From Patiria miniata (taxonomy: Eukaryota; Echinodermata; Asteroidea; Valvatida; Asterinidae), in assembly GCF_015706575.1 (NCBI RefSeq), contig NW_024037069.1, forward strand, positions 35,733,315 to 35,797,314: DNA of 64,000 bases. The letters run 5' to 3'. The translations under genes and the position numbers were made by a program. Under the pieces are notes generated by a model. The model made no database searches. It saw nothing but the letters and a program-made list of their open reading frames with translations, and was not told where the DNA came from. Shown here piece by piece: positions 36,840 through 49,000 of the stretch. Within the stretch, counting starts at the first letter, position 1. Each line of letters starts with the position of its first letter.

Positions 36840-37370
36840 ATTTTTGTTCCCCATGCAAAATTAGGAACTGACATTCATTAAAAAAAAGTAGACACACAAT
36901 GTTGCTGTAAAAATGCTAGGTGCTTTGGATGGATCATGAATATACAAAAATGTTATTATTGCTTGGTATTCGTATATTTCAAATCAGCCGTGCCTCTTTT
37001 CACTCGTAATATTCACAGGTCCATCCCCTCCACACAATCCTGTATCCGTGCCTGTAGCAATACAAAGAATGCAAATAATGTCATTACCTTGCACAGCGTG
37101 CGTCTGTATAGTATGCATTGTGAGGTTTTGCTCGTTATCCCCCCGTATTACACAATCTTAATAGACGGCATTTGTCGTGGATTTGTGGGCTTCCATTGAA
37201 ATTGAATGCAAATTGGATTGCAAGTTGTTGATTTGAGTCTGCAAGGCGGAGGGCAACAGCGGTTCTCATTGCTCAACAAGTTGGGCAGATTTTGGTTCAA
37301 TCTGTATGTGTCATTGATTGGTACTTAATGATTTCGATGTATTTAGGTGAATTTTTTAGACGCTTGGGAT

Positions 37371-37410
37371 TTTGGTAAATAGTTTATCATTTTGGTAAAT
37401 AGTTTATCAT
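37371..37410. repeat. exact 20-bp tandem duplication
   Basis: TTTGGTAAATAGTTTATCAT occurs twice in direct succession without a mismatch. Confidence 0.95.
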
Positions 37411-40171
37411 GTAGATGGGGAAGGTTTGGGTTTTACAGGAACAAAAAAAGGGTCTTTTAGTGGAGAATCCTTGAATGTGAGAAGTACAGCACCAACGCAG
37501 AGTTCAGATTTATTTGTTAATCTTTGGAAGACATTTCCCAAGCCCCACCCTACAACCTCCCCCCCCCCCCCTCAAAAAAAGAAGAAGAAAGGGCTGAGAA
37601 AGAAAGATTTTTGGCTTCAAAGTAAAGCTGTAGCCACAGATTTGTTCTGTTGAAGGGGATGATGATTTTGGAACACTTTTCTTCATCCAGAGAAATGTAA
37701 TCATACATTTTAGGCACAGATTTATTGTTTGTATAAACATGTAATCACCTCCCCCCCCCCCCCCAGCCCCGACTCCCTCCCTTTGCACTGTCCCAGTAAC
37801 CCCCCCCCCCCCCCCCCAATACGAGCCCTCAATCAACCTTACCCATTGGTGATTTCAGTAGTGAATTTCAGTAGTTGTCAATCACTGCTTCAAGTTTAAT
37901 ATAAAGTACAAGCCTTGGCCTTTCTTTACCCAGTTTCACCTGGTAAACACATCTCTCCAAAAATTGCCAGTCCTGGAACGTCCTAGTCAATCAAAGACGA
38001 GAGACAAAGAAAGGACGAACACTCCACTTTAATTAAATTGTATCCATTGACTGTCTCTTTACTGTAGACCTCGTCCAAACAAACGCCAATCTAATCAAGC
38101 AGTTCATCAATAAACCAGGCATCGGCAAACCAAACCCCACGTTAAGAAAAAAAATGGCTTGGAATCATCTTCATTGAAGTTTTTTTCTTTCTTCGTTTTT
38201 GTCTTGTCTGATCAGATTAGGAAGCACTTGGTCGCTTGCAATTAGTCCGCTTTTGTACAGCAGACTGAAGATTAACTGGTTGATGTGTTTGTCTGCTTTC
38301 AGCGTGTGTTTTCTTCGTGTGTGTTGACTTAACTGCCTGCCGATCGATCGGTCTAAGCGTTGACCGTGAGACGATTTGTTTTTACATTTCAGATGTTTTG
38401 CTTTTATGTGGAAGTTGTTAAGGTAAAAATATCGTTTGGGATGATAGTTGGTTGCAGTTAAGGCAGTGTAATACTTCAGTTGGTTTAAAAGAAGAATGAT
38501 TTACAAGTTGATTTTTTCTTTTGGAAAAATCCAATTTGATTGGAAGTTGGGTTTTTCATAAGTGAACTTATATTTCCGTTCTTCCATTAAATTTTCAGGT
38601 GAAACAGTTTGAGTTTATACCACTTGTTTTAAATTTGTTTGAAAGGGAGATTCTAGTTTGATTTTGAATATCAATGGTACTGATGATGACGCAATATGCA
38701 GGCATGCAACTTTCCTCGGATCAGCTGATTTCCTCTTTTTTTTTACTTCACCTGTGTGCCATTGAAAATTAAAAAAACACTGTACAAAGTCTGGGAAAAA
38801 TTTGAATTTCCTTTTTTTGTGTGATTTCCCAGTTGCATGCCTGAATATGGTGGACTGTAGTTTCTTTCCTTAAGCTTTAGGAAAGAGAGAGAGAGACATG
38901 TCATTGAACTATTTCCCTGCTATTTTTTCCAAGTGATGATATTTTCAAAAGACTGACAAAATAACCATCTCACCTGTAAGTACAAAAGAAACAATAGCCC
39001 TCTGGGGATGTCATATTGAACATCAGGATGTAAGAATTAGCCACAACTTTTGTCCAGATTTCCCCCCTTTTTGGCTGCTAAATAACGAGAGAATCCTAAT
39101 CATGTGGGCTCTGTAAGCTGCGAGGGATTATATTCTTCTATTTGTCTGAGTCTCGGTCCCGCGGTTGGATTGTCCCACAGGCTGTTTCTTCCCCGCACAC
39201 CACAACAGACTGAGGAAGCTCCAGCAATGCCTGGAGGATTGTCCATGACAGCTAGCCATTGATTTTTTCCCCTCTACACAATCTGGCCATTTTGGCCTTC
39301 AGTCCTGTCCTATTCTAGTCTTTGTTTCTTAGAATATTGATTGCCAAGTTCCAGAAAAGAAAAAGAAAAAAGCTTGCTGATGACCCCCCCCCCTTCCCTG
39401 ACCAATCACAGCATCCGACACAGGCAGGTGGGCAGGAGCTCAGCGGCTTAATATAGTGCAAGTGGAAAAGCTTGATTTGGGGCGACGTACAGGGAATGTG
39501 AACTATATATGAAGACTTGAAGGCAGTCTATGGCAGTTTGTTTTGAAGTCCCGCTGTAACACTTTGTAGTATATCGATCTGTTGCCAGGATACGAGCTGT
39601 TATTCTGTTAAATCATCGTGTTTGGATTTGTCATTTATTTTTAGATTTTTGGGGGGGTTTTACTTCCCGTAAAGTTGATATGTGTGCTGATGTTTGCTTA
39701 CATGTGAAGTAACAGCTTTAGTGAATAATTGGTTGTCAAGTTCACTGTTAAAGAACTACACACTTGCTCAAGAAAAAAGGAGCCCTCTCTTGTTTTATGA
39801 TATTTTTTCAATTGTTTGTACTGTATTTGTTTTCACATTTGGACATATGATAAGTAAATATTTAAAAGCTACCAAATAGTTCAATATATTGTCATTTATT
39901 TTAGGATGTTAAACTCAGTTTAATCAATTGGAAATATCAAATGAAAAGAAAAATGTTTTTTCTTTCTTTGTTTATTTGTCTTTTCTTTAATATTTACTGT
40001 GAAGCTACAGTGTATCATTTGTTGTGTCTGACATACTTTTTTTTCAAAGAATTGCCAATGTGTTTATGTGTATGTCCAACACAGAGAATGTTTACTTGCA
40101 TGACTAACTCATGTATCACTGAACACAGGGATAAGCTCATCTTCAATTTGTTTTGCTTTCTACTCCAAAAG

Positions 40172-40438
40172 CCTGCCAGTAAAGAACTACTTAGGAAAGT
40201 CTTTCCCCAAGAGCCCTTTCTGATTTCACGCCAATTACCAGAATTTCCAAACACCACAAATTATGACTTCTCTCCCGGTGACCGTCATGCTTTAATTCAT
40301 ATCCTTAAAGCCCCCTGTCTTAATAGAAGAGTTGGGAAGAAGACCAAAGAACGAAAGAGACGATTACTTGCTGTCGAGTTCCCTCGGTCACAAATCTCTC
40401 CACATCAATTAGAGGACATCCTCGCTGAACTATCGTAA
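40172..40438 (+). CDS. possible terminal coding exon of an unrecognised host gene
   Basis: This is the only non-mobile stretch that reads like protein. It is 88 codons, hydrophilic and charged, ending EDILAELS and a TAA stop. It contains a basic cluster, RRVGKKTKERKRR, that could be a nuclear signal. It follows a pyrimidine-rich run ending TACTCCAAAAG, a passable splice acceptor that would leave phase 0. The frame stays open upstream to an ATG at 39941. Those extra 77 residues are Phe/Cys/Leu-rich and look like translated intron, although the first 20 could mimic a signal peptide. I do not recognise the protein. No other exons were found nearby, so the rest of the gene would lie beyond large introns or outside the window. 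A chance ORF remains possible. Confidence 0.35.
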   Translation, partial: PASKELLRKVFPQEPFLISRQLPEFPNTTNYDFSPGDRHALIHILKAPCLNRRVGKKTKERKRRLLAVEFPRSQISPHQLEDILAELS

Positions 40439-42241
40439 AAAAAAAATCTTGTTCCTTTCTCTCTTAGAGAATGAACCCTATAAATATTACACGGTAATGG
40501 TAAATATGCCATGAGAAAGAGAGAGAAACGGTGAGATATTGAGAGAGACCTTCTGTCAGAACTCGTACAGGATTCTTTATTTGCCAACGGTGGTTGCATC
40601 TTGCTAAACGGCAAGAACGGAGAGGTTTCCTCAGATGTGGGACGCAAGCGTGGACTGACATTTACTCATGATGGTTGGGTTTCAGGAACCCCTTACTCCT
40701 TAGGCCGTATTGTCACTGGGGCATTTAATTACCCTTGATTACTGATCAGGTTGCCGCTTTCATTGAGGACGACCAGACACCATTAGCTTTCTTTTCTTTG
40801 CTTTTGTTTCTTGTCAGGTTATCTAACCATCCTCTCTTTTTTTCGGATGAAGATGCGAAGTAAGTTAAGAATCTGTAATGAGACCCTGTCGTCGGTGTTT
40901 TGTTTCAACGAGGCAAGTTGGTAAAGGACAAGTCAACGTGATTAATGAAATTGGTCGTGTTTATTGCAGTCCGCGTATTTATTGTTCGAATGGCAAAGAT
41001 GAAACCTGACCGTCCCCCAAATTTTTCGCTGCTGGAATTTCAGAGTAGTCTCCTTTTTTGTGTGGTTGTATTTATTTTCACACCTTGGCAGCAATAAGTG
41101 TATGGTTTCTTTACTTTGGAAAGTGGTTTTATTCGAGGTCTGTTTAATGTCATCCCTAAAGATTAAAGGTGGAACTTGTTTCCCACTTTCTAAAATGGAG
41201 GTTTCTTAAAAGACAAAAGGGTTACATAATTCACTGATTCAACATTAGATGGTAATCAGTTGGATGTAGTTCACTTTTGCCGAGTGACATTTCTCACACT
41301 TGCCATGCATGTTTTTTGAAGATTACATCTCAGTTTTAATTGGATGTGACACTAATTGGGCCAGTCCAGACATTTCGTAAAAGAATTTCTCACAAGATTA
41401 AGACAGCAGACTGGGACGAGACGTGTCAGGCAACAGATGAGTCTCCACAATTATTACCACGTTCTGTTCATCTCTCGACACCAGCCAAGACCTTTTTCAA
41501 GATGCTGTTCCCAAGACAGGCTTGACAACAATTGCTGCCCGTGTTCTTACCCCCCCCCCCTTGTTCGGTTTCTCCGTTTGAGGACAACGTCACTCCAGCT
41601 TGCAATCAGCCCGTCTCCATTGTTGAGAGGTGTGATGAGCCCCTTCCAAAAAAATCCAATTCACGGCCGCTGCTCCTCTCGCGTCCCGATTGTCAGGTGA
41701 TGAGCACTGGCTATTATTGGAGCGTGATTGGCCGTCTGTTCGGGACAATGCAATGCTGTCAGATGTGTTGTGGCTTGTAGACTGGACTTAACACGAAGGT
41801 ATACAATTAGTGACCGGGACAAAATAGAGGAAGAGAAGGAGACGTCTTGCTGAGCTCAGAAGTCAGATACACTTGAGTCGTAGTTTTCTGCCTTTTGTTC
41901 ATTTTTTTTGTACCTGCAGATTGACAAGGGAATAGCATGATTCGATCAAATGGGAGAATTGTAAGCTGATGCAGAAGTCAAGTATTCTGTGCTTTTTGAA
42001 CTTTTCCCCCCACTATTTTGTGATTCATTGAGTGAGGTTAAATCTGAATAAAGGGGGACTTGTATTTGGAAATCCATGGAATTTTGTTCGACATTAAACC
42101 AGAGACCGGTTCATCAGACCAAACAAGTTCATTGTACAAAGTCCTATGAGTCCGTGGATAATGCATCGGTTTGGTGAATCTCTTGTTTTTTTAAACACTT
42201 CCATTACGTTTGAGTAATTTCTGACCTTTTCTCTCTATACC
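40439..42241. other. non-coding stretch
   Basis: No gene supported. A C run lies at about 41550-41560. No polyadenylation signal was seen close behind the possible exon; the first clear AATAAA is near 42048. Confidence 0.5.
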
Positions 42242-42623
42242 ACAGGGTTTCCAGCCACTCTGGAAATCAGGGAAAACCTTGAAAATGAGTTTCCAATTTC
42301 CAGTCGGAGAAAACTCAGTGAATTTGGGAAAAACACCAGAAATCTAGGAAAACTTAGGGAACGACCCAAAACGGAAAGGTTTTTGCCAGTTTGGTGTATG
42401 TGCGTCTTGTGCCATGTGTCCAAGTTGTCTGTTGACTGACTGGTGATGGTGGCTTTTTAGTGTTTATGCAGTGTGAATATTGTCAGTATCTTAGTTGCTT
42501 TGCTACACCACCTCTTGATTTATAGCAACCTCATTAAAGTGAAAATAGTTCTCATTGAATTTTGGACATTTCTCAGGGAAATATCAGGAAATATTCAGGG
42601 AATTTTGTTTTCATAAAGTGCTG
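42242..42623. mobile_element. hAT-like non-autonomous element, copy B
   Basis: It starts ACAGGGTTTCCAGC and follows copy A (33796-34363) along its length, including GGTTTTTGCCAGTTTGG, TTTATGCAGTGTGAATATT and CACCACCTCTTGA. It lacks the LINE/SINE insert of copy A. Its right terminus, which should read CGGGAACCCTGT, is missing, so the copy is truncated at about 42623. Confidence 0.7.
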
Positions 42624-44926
42624 ATTTACCAGTCAGCATACTTGTTATTGTTTGTTGTTCGTATTCATGCCTTGTTCAGACTGAGGAATTTTAGGCACAG
42701 CTTTAATACATGCACATCCTTTTCAAGTTAGGTTCAACTAGTTCTAGTGTAAACAGAAGAACATCTTGGGATTTGACACAATCCAAAGCTGAGATTTTCG
42801 AGAGTGTGAACAGGATTTTTTGACATGATCATCCATTGATTGTTCTTGTTCCGATTTCATGTGGGTATTTTTTTTCTCTAAGATTCTGCGGGTGTCCCTG
42901 TGGTCTGAGAAGCCTACTTCCATTTCCTGAAGGCAGTTAGTGCTGTCATGATAGTCTCTCTCTTTGCCGTTCTTTCACTGTGCTCTCGGTATTTTTTTCT
43001 TCTTTCCAAATCTTTCCCACCGGCTGGAGGAATCGGATTCTCTCCTTGGAGATGAGACAGTGAGATGCGCCAAGGCTCAGCGTGCCTCTACGGATCATAC
43101 CGGGGCGGGTACCTGCTGCCGAGGTTCTGATATAAGCAGAGAATGTGCGTCACAACATATGAAATACAATTATGAATGCTGTCACAAGTGGTTTCGGACG
43201 GAGCAGCCAGGATGTTATTCTTGCAACTCTAGTTCACCCTAGGCTTATTCTACGTCCACTGTCCGAGTTTATTCGCTGTTTTTATAAGTATTTGACTGCC
43301 ATTTTCTTTTACTTGTTCTTGTTTTTATCATCTCCTGGGCTTGGCTTGACGTTTGGCCGGGATCCGCGCTGATAAATTAATCACGTTGAGCTGTGCTGAT
43401 CAACGTCAAATACAGTTTAGCAACACTCAGCTCTAATGCAATTCTAAGTCTTTTTTATTTTTGGATGGGGGGGGGGGTCCACGAACAATGAACTTCGTCT
43501 CTGTCACAAGAAATTGCCCTCTCTGAGAATTAATCACGGAGTGAAATTTGAAGTGAATGTGATCTGGCTGAAGATCTGTGGAGATCGTTCGTCTTGTGGA
43601 TTTTGCAGTAATTAAATCAAAGTCTTTCAGTAACGTGTTTGTTTGTGGTGGTTTCATGGAGATTAAATTGCCATTAACAGGATTGTTGTATCGCAAATTG
43701 AATCGTCCGAGATTATGTCACATTCTCTGTCACAAATGCAAGAAGTAAGTATTTGTGCCAATTTAAGTGGCTCTTGGTAACTTCTAGGGCTTAGAAGATT
43801 TGCTCAAGTGTCACTCCAATGGTACCAAAAGGTCACAAGTACCACACAATTCCTTCATATACCAAGCTGCAAGTACCCAAACAAGAACAGGTGCTAAGAA
43901 GTACCTGACAAAAATTGTGTAGGTGCCAAGTGGGAAGCCTGAAGAAAAAGCAAACAAATGCAAGAAAGAGTCCGGCATCAAAAGGTATAGCTACGTGGAA
44001 ATTTTGACAAACAGCTCAGAAGTACTGAGTGGTACCTTACACCCAAACCATTGTTAACAATGTTATGCCTTAATTTAGATATTTACACTATGCAGCATCT
44101 TAGGTACCAAGCACGACCAGTAAATGTTTTGATTAGTTCTATTCTTACAGTGAGTGATCTGAAAAGTCTTAGCTTTGAAACTTCAAGAAATAAGGCCTGT
44201 AAATCCGAGGGTCCTTGCCCTACTACACTGTTGCCCAGGTGATGAAACATGGTGACATTTTGAGTCTAGGGCCAAAAGATTTTCTTGCTGAATCCTGTAG
44301 AGAGCCTTTTGTCATCGGTTTCCCATATTACTAGGTGATATAATAACTTGGAGAAATGTTCCTGAGGAGTGTCCTTATTTAGTGCTTCAAACAATTGACC
44401 TCTTATTAGTTGGAGTGAGTCTGGGTGTAGATTAATTTGGCGAATAAATTAAAAGTCATTTTTGAGGTGGAGCCAAGTTGGAGCTCAGGTAGTACACAGT
44501 ACACTTCAAGTTCCTTCAACCAATAGGATTACCAAAATGCATGTGCATCTTGTCTTTAAGAACGCGTGCGACATGCACGCAAAAGTAGTTCCAACTCAAA
44601 AATGGCTTCTAATTTTGTTCGCCGAATTAGTCTTTATATTTCTTTACATGTAGAAGCATGCAGGATTTACAGAAAGTTGAAAGGATTTGAATTGTTGTGC
44701 GGGGGAGTAATTTGCATTTATTCAACAAAAAAAGAACATGCTTTTAAAGAGACGTGTTTGTGTGGACTTCATTTAAAAATGCAGATGGTACTGTTTTGGC
44801 AATGTACAAGGTCAAATGAAGGGTACAATACCTCTGTGCTTGTGAGTGACCCAGAGTGCTATTGGGTCTTGATTAGCTTGGTTAATAGTAATGTATTAGA
44901 AAATGACTTCTTTTTTTTCTTTAATG
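42624..44926. other. non-coding stretch before the LTR element
   Basis: No gene supported. The sequence at 43740-44040 contains several GGTACC/AAGTACC-like motifs but no resolvable element. A G run lies at 43467-43477. Confidence 0.5.
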
Positions 44927-44930
44927 ATAT

Positions 44931-45794
44931 TGTAACATTTGAGCAATTGACATAATTTGTTTTGACATGGCGCGCCATAGAAAGCGATAGACGCGCAATT
45001 AGTTTGTCGCCGCCAGCGGGCTAGTCAGTTGGTGAACGCTACTCGTGCGGGAAGGACCAACCAAGCTACCGGAGCGTCAATCCAAGGAGGCGAAAGGGCG
45101 TACTGCAGTAAGTATATGTGCCTACCTACCTTTAGCGTGGGGCATATAGCGGAGCCATAGGCGCGACTGTTGGCCGAACGCCTCGAGGGACGACGTACGC
45201 TAGCGAGCGTACATCTACTGAGGCGTCGGTCCGAGCACTGAGGCGCAGAGCTGCTGTAGGTAGCGGTGGAGGCGTAAGGACTCATCGAGGAGTTACACAC
45301 TCCATATACACCAGGCTCACGAGGAGCCTACCCCTTTGAGGCCCGAGGAGACGAGAGGCGTTGCCGAGGGAACAACTGTGCGCGACATTTAGAAGCTCAT
45401 AAATGCGGCACTTGCGTGGTGGATAAGTGCAAACTAGTGGCGGGAGGCGCTATACACTCACTAGAGGCGCTATAACACCCACTAGAGGCGCCATAACACT
45501 CCATTGAGGCGCTATTTAGGGCGTATACAAGTAAATCACTCTAATCATAATAATTGATCTAATTAAATAAATCAGTGAAACCTTCTTTCTTTTGTCATTG
45601 CGTCACAGTCATTTGTACATGTTTGTCAGTCTGTATTGTCTGTCTGGAAGTCAGCGATCAGTGAGTAGACTGAGTATACGTGGTGGTATATTTCCAACCA
45701 AACGGACCTGCACCTCGACGCTGTTAGGGTTACTCGCCTTACCCGCGAGTGTTCGCCGAGGACAACCGACCTGGCAATAGTTAAATCCGCCACA
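44931..45794 (+). repeat. 5' LTR (864 bp)
   Basis: It begins TGTAACATTTGAGC and ends CCGCCACA. It contains a perfect 12-bp palindrome ATGGCGCGCCAT (44967-44978), a hairpin GTACGCT/AGCGTAC (45195-45212), four 20-21 bp subrepeats beginning GAGGCGC (45444-45516) and AATAAA (45566-45571), a likely polyadenylation signal. GTAAGTAT at 45108-45115 resembles a splice donor. Two AA bases separate the LTR from the primer site. Confidence 0.97.
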
Positions 45795-45796
45795 AA

Positions 45797-45815
45797 TGGT
45801 GGCAGCGGTGGGATT
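45797..45815 (+). other. primer-binding site, tRNA-Leu
   Basis: TGGTGGCAGCGGTGGGATT is complementary over 19 nt to the 3' end of a eukaryotic tRNA-Leu (AAG type), ...AATCCCACCGCTGCCA plus CCA. It lies 2 nt after the 5' LTR, so minus-strand synthesis would start from tRNA-Leu. Confidence 0.9.
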
Positions 45816-46028
45816 TGTATGCTCAGCTTATTACTGGACGCTTGGAACATTTTTTTGTGTGTGCACTGACCTCTTTACGAGCGTACGTGTAAACAGACTG
45901 ATAACTAATCTTGATTGCATAATCAAATTTGGAGTTGATCAAGTGTTGCGAGTGCTTATTAGACAAAGTTGGACACTCCGATTTTTGCGGAGGACTTGGA
46001 AGGATAATTCTCAGGACGCTGACACTGA

Positions 46029-49000
46029 ATGGCCAAGGCCAAGTGTTTGGACGAGATGAGCAGTAAACAGAGAGAAAGCACGAATACGCTGACAGGCGAG
46101 CGTCCTGTGCCGATATTGCAGGAGGAAATTGACCTACTGCGTATGGAAGTCCAACTGAAAGAGGATCAGTTGGCAAACTCGATGAGAGAAAAGGAACGTG
46201 CCGAGACCCGGTTGGGGCAATTTCTGTCTCAATCCCCGGGGTCTCCGGAAGAAGAACACCACCAACGTGGGTGGATACACAAAAGGCCCGAGAGGGATGA
46301 CAAGGAAATCGAATTTAAGTATGACTTAACGCGTGACATGGAGACTTCTGGTTATGGTTCCATGTTTGGGCGCGTAAAACAGATGCAGCGAACCGGTACG
46401 GAGACAGGCCGGAACACATCTACACCGATGAGAACGATGATGAAGAATAAAACATACTTGCCACAACCACAGTCGACGGCACAGACACATCCGACTACTG
46501 ATCGTGGAGGAGCAATGACGCCTCCGGTGGAGGGCTCTCCAGAGAGTGTAGGCGCCACACCCACAAACGACAAACACGGTGATGCGAAGGAGGGCAGGCC
46601 AACCTCTCCTAGCACCCCGTGGCCATTGAAGAGAGAGGAGCGGATTCAATCGTCACAAGAGTGGCAGGACCGATTTGGAGGAAAAGCCAAACGACCTAAT
46701 ATTGTTCCGGATCGATTCAGCGGAAAACAGCCCTGGATAGATTATAGGGAACACTTCGAGTCTTGTAGGCGAGTAAATGGCTGGAATGATGAGGAAGCTG
46801 CAGCGTTCCTGGCCGCAAGTTTGCAAGGATCCGCTGTGAAAATTTTGACTAATCGCCAAGGGGAAGGACAAGCCAGGCGATACAAGTATACTGAACTAAT
46901 TGGACTACTCGATACACGTTTTGGGCCGGGGCAGATGGCTGAGAACTTCCTTATGGAACTGAGAAACCGTCGCCAAGGCCCAAAGGAGACTTTACAGGAA
47001 CTTGGAGAAGCAGTCCGCGAGTTGGCTACCCTATCATATCCGGAGTTAACGGAAGACAGTAGGGATAGATTGGCTCGTGGACATTTTTCAGACGCAATCG
47101 CCAGCCAGAGCATTCGGGAGGGGGTTTTCCGGTCAAGGCCGTCTTCTCTGAATGACGCCGTTCGTGCGGCGCTGGCGACGGAGAATTTTGAACGGATTGA
47201 GGAACAACGATGTGGAAAAAAGGACAAGAAATGCCGCATGGGGCGAGATGAGGAGGAGTACCGGGACACCATCATAGCTGATGTGGTCGACCATCTGAAG
47301 CAATACTACAAGAATATGAGAGACGAGCAGGCAACTAAGGAAAAGTCACCTCAGCCTGAAAAGAGAAGAGACACACGCATATACCACCCGAGGCCGCGTA
47401 GGATAGCCAACCCGGATGACAGGTGTTACGGGTGCCAAGGAAAGGGACATTTTGCAAAGGATTGCACAAACCCAACTACCCCTGCACGGAGGCGCTCGGG
47501 AAACGGCCGCCAGCCGACTCTGCGACCCAAGAGGAGGCTGGGCGAACATAAGGGTCAACTGACAATGGGCTCAGAAGTTCAACAGGACAAAACTCATCTC
47601 AACCCTGACGACAAAAGAGAAATATTTGCACCATTGGTTGTTCCAAAGCAGGGACTTTATGTACAAGGAGAGTTTCGGTCAGTCACTATCCCGTTCCTGG
47701 TGGATACCGGGACGACAGACACAATAATCTCGGAGGAGGTTTACTATCAGATACCGACAGAGAGGCGCCCACCGTTGGAGCAGGATGGCATCCGAGTCGT
47801 GCAGGCAGATGGTAGTGTCATGGAAACAGTAGGTGTGGCAAACATGGACTTGCGTATTGGAAGGACAGCGTGCCCAGTACGGGCAGTCATTGCCAAAGTC
47901 AAAACCAAAGGAATACTCGGGATGGACTTTCTGCTCCCAACTGGAGGGACACTGGATTTCAACAAGTGTGAACTTTTGCTTCACGGAGAACACATCCGGT
48001 GCACAACTAGATGGGGAACTACCTTGCATGCCAGGGTGGTTGTGGCAGAAACGACTGTCATTCCGCCCGGACACGAAGCTCTTGTTCAAGGAAGAGTGAC
48101 CCGTGATTTCGAATCAGGTGACCTGGGGATAATAGAACCGATTGAAGGAGGTGGTGAGTTGGCGCAAAAAGGCTTGATTCTTGCAAGAACGTTGGTAGAT
48201 CCTAAGGAGGGAGTACTTGCCTTGCGGTTGCTTAATCCGGGCAGCCGAGAGTGCATGGTTCGGTCGGGCACGACAGCCGGACGCCTCACACCGGTGGTAG
48301 AGAGAGATGTGCTGCAGGCACATGCATTTGAACCCGGAGATGAAAACAAGGATGTTCATGTCCCCGGCCACCTTGAGGATCTCTGGAAACGCAGTGTTGA
48401 GAATCTGGATCCCTGTTATCACTACGCAGTGGCTCGACTGCTCACTGATTTTGCGGATGTATTTTCGGAGGGCGATCATGACATTGGGAGAAATGATTGG
48501 GTGAAGCACCATATCGACACGGGAGAAACACGGCCTGTCAGGCAGAGGCCCCGCCGGCAGCCATTGTGCAAGCAACAGGAGATTGACCGACAGGTGCAGG
48601 ACTTGTTGAAGAGGGGACTGATTACGCCATCAGACAGCCCCTGGGCCTCAAATGTGGTGCTAGTAAGGAAGAAAGATGGAAGTCAACGCTTCTGTGTAGA
48701 CTATCGTGGACTTAACGAGACAACTATCAAGGATGCGTACCCAGTTCCTCGCATCGACGACACCCTGGATGCACTGTCAGGTGCGAGGTGGTTTTCCACC
48801 TTAGACCTCGCATCTGGCTACTGGCAAATCGAGCTCGATGAGGATGCGAAGCAAAAGTCAGCCTTCGTGGTGCGCGGGGGCTTGTACAGCTGGAGGGTCA
48901 TGCCCTTCGGCTTGTGCAATGCCCCTGCCACCTTCGAAAGGCTGATGGAAAGGGTCGTATCCGGACTACAATGGGAGACTTTACTCGTATACCTCGATGA

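Larger units (their letters stand above)
36039..40171. other. non-coding stretch
   Basis: No gene supported before the possible exon at 40172. It holds a CA microsatellite (36820-36839), an exact 20-bp tandem duplication (37371-37410), several C runs (37560-37571, 37751-37764, 37800-37817) and AT-rich sequence. The first part of the open frame beginning at 39941 encodes a hydrophobic, T-rich-derived stretch that is probably intron. Confidence 0.5.

Noticed and set aside
39941-40171. A 165-codon ORF from 39941 with a signal-peptide-like start.
   Set aside because: The first 77 residues derive from T-rich DNA typical of introns. Only the part after the acceptor-like site reads like protein, so I kept that part alone.
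45025-45300. A minus-strand ORF repeated almost identically at 53114-53374, and a plus-strand pair at 45592 and 53681.
   Set aside because: They lie inside the LTRs, and the identity is due to LTR duplication rather than a conserved protein.
47679-48575. Long minus-strand ORFs across pol.
   Set aside because: They are shadows of the Gag-Pol frame with no domains of their own.
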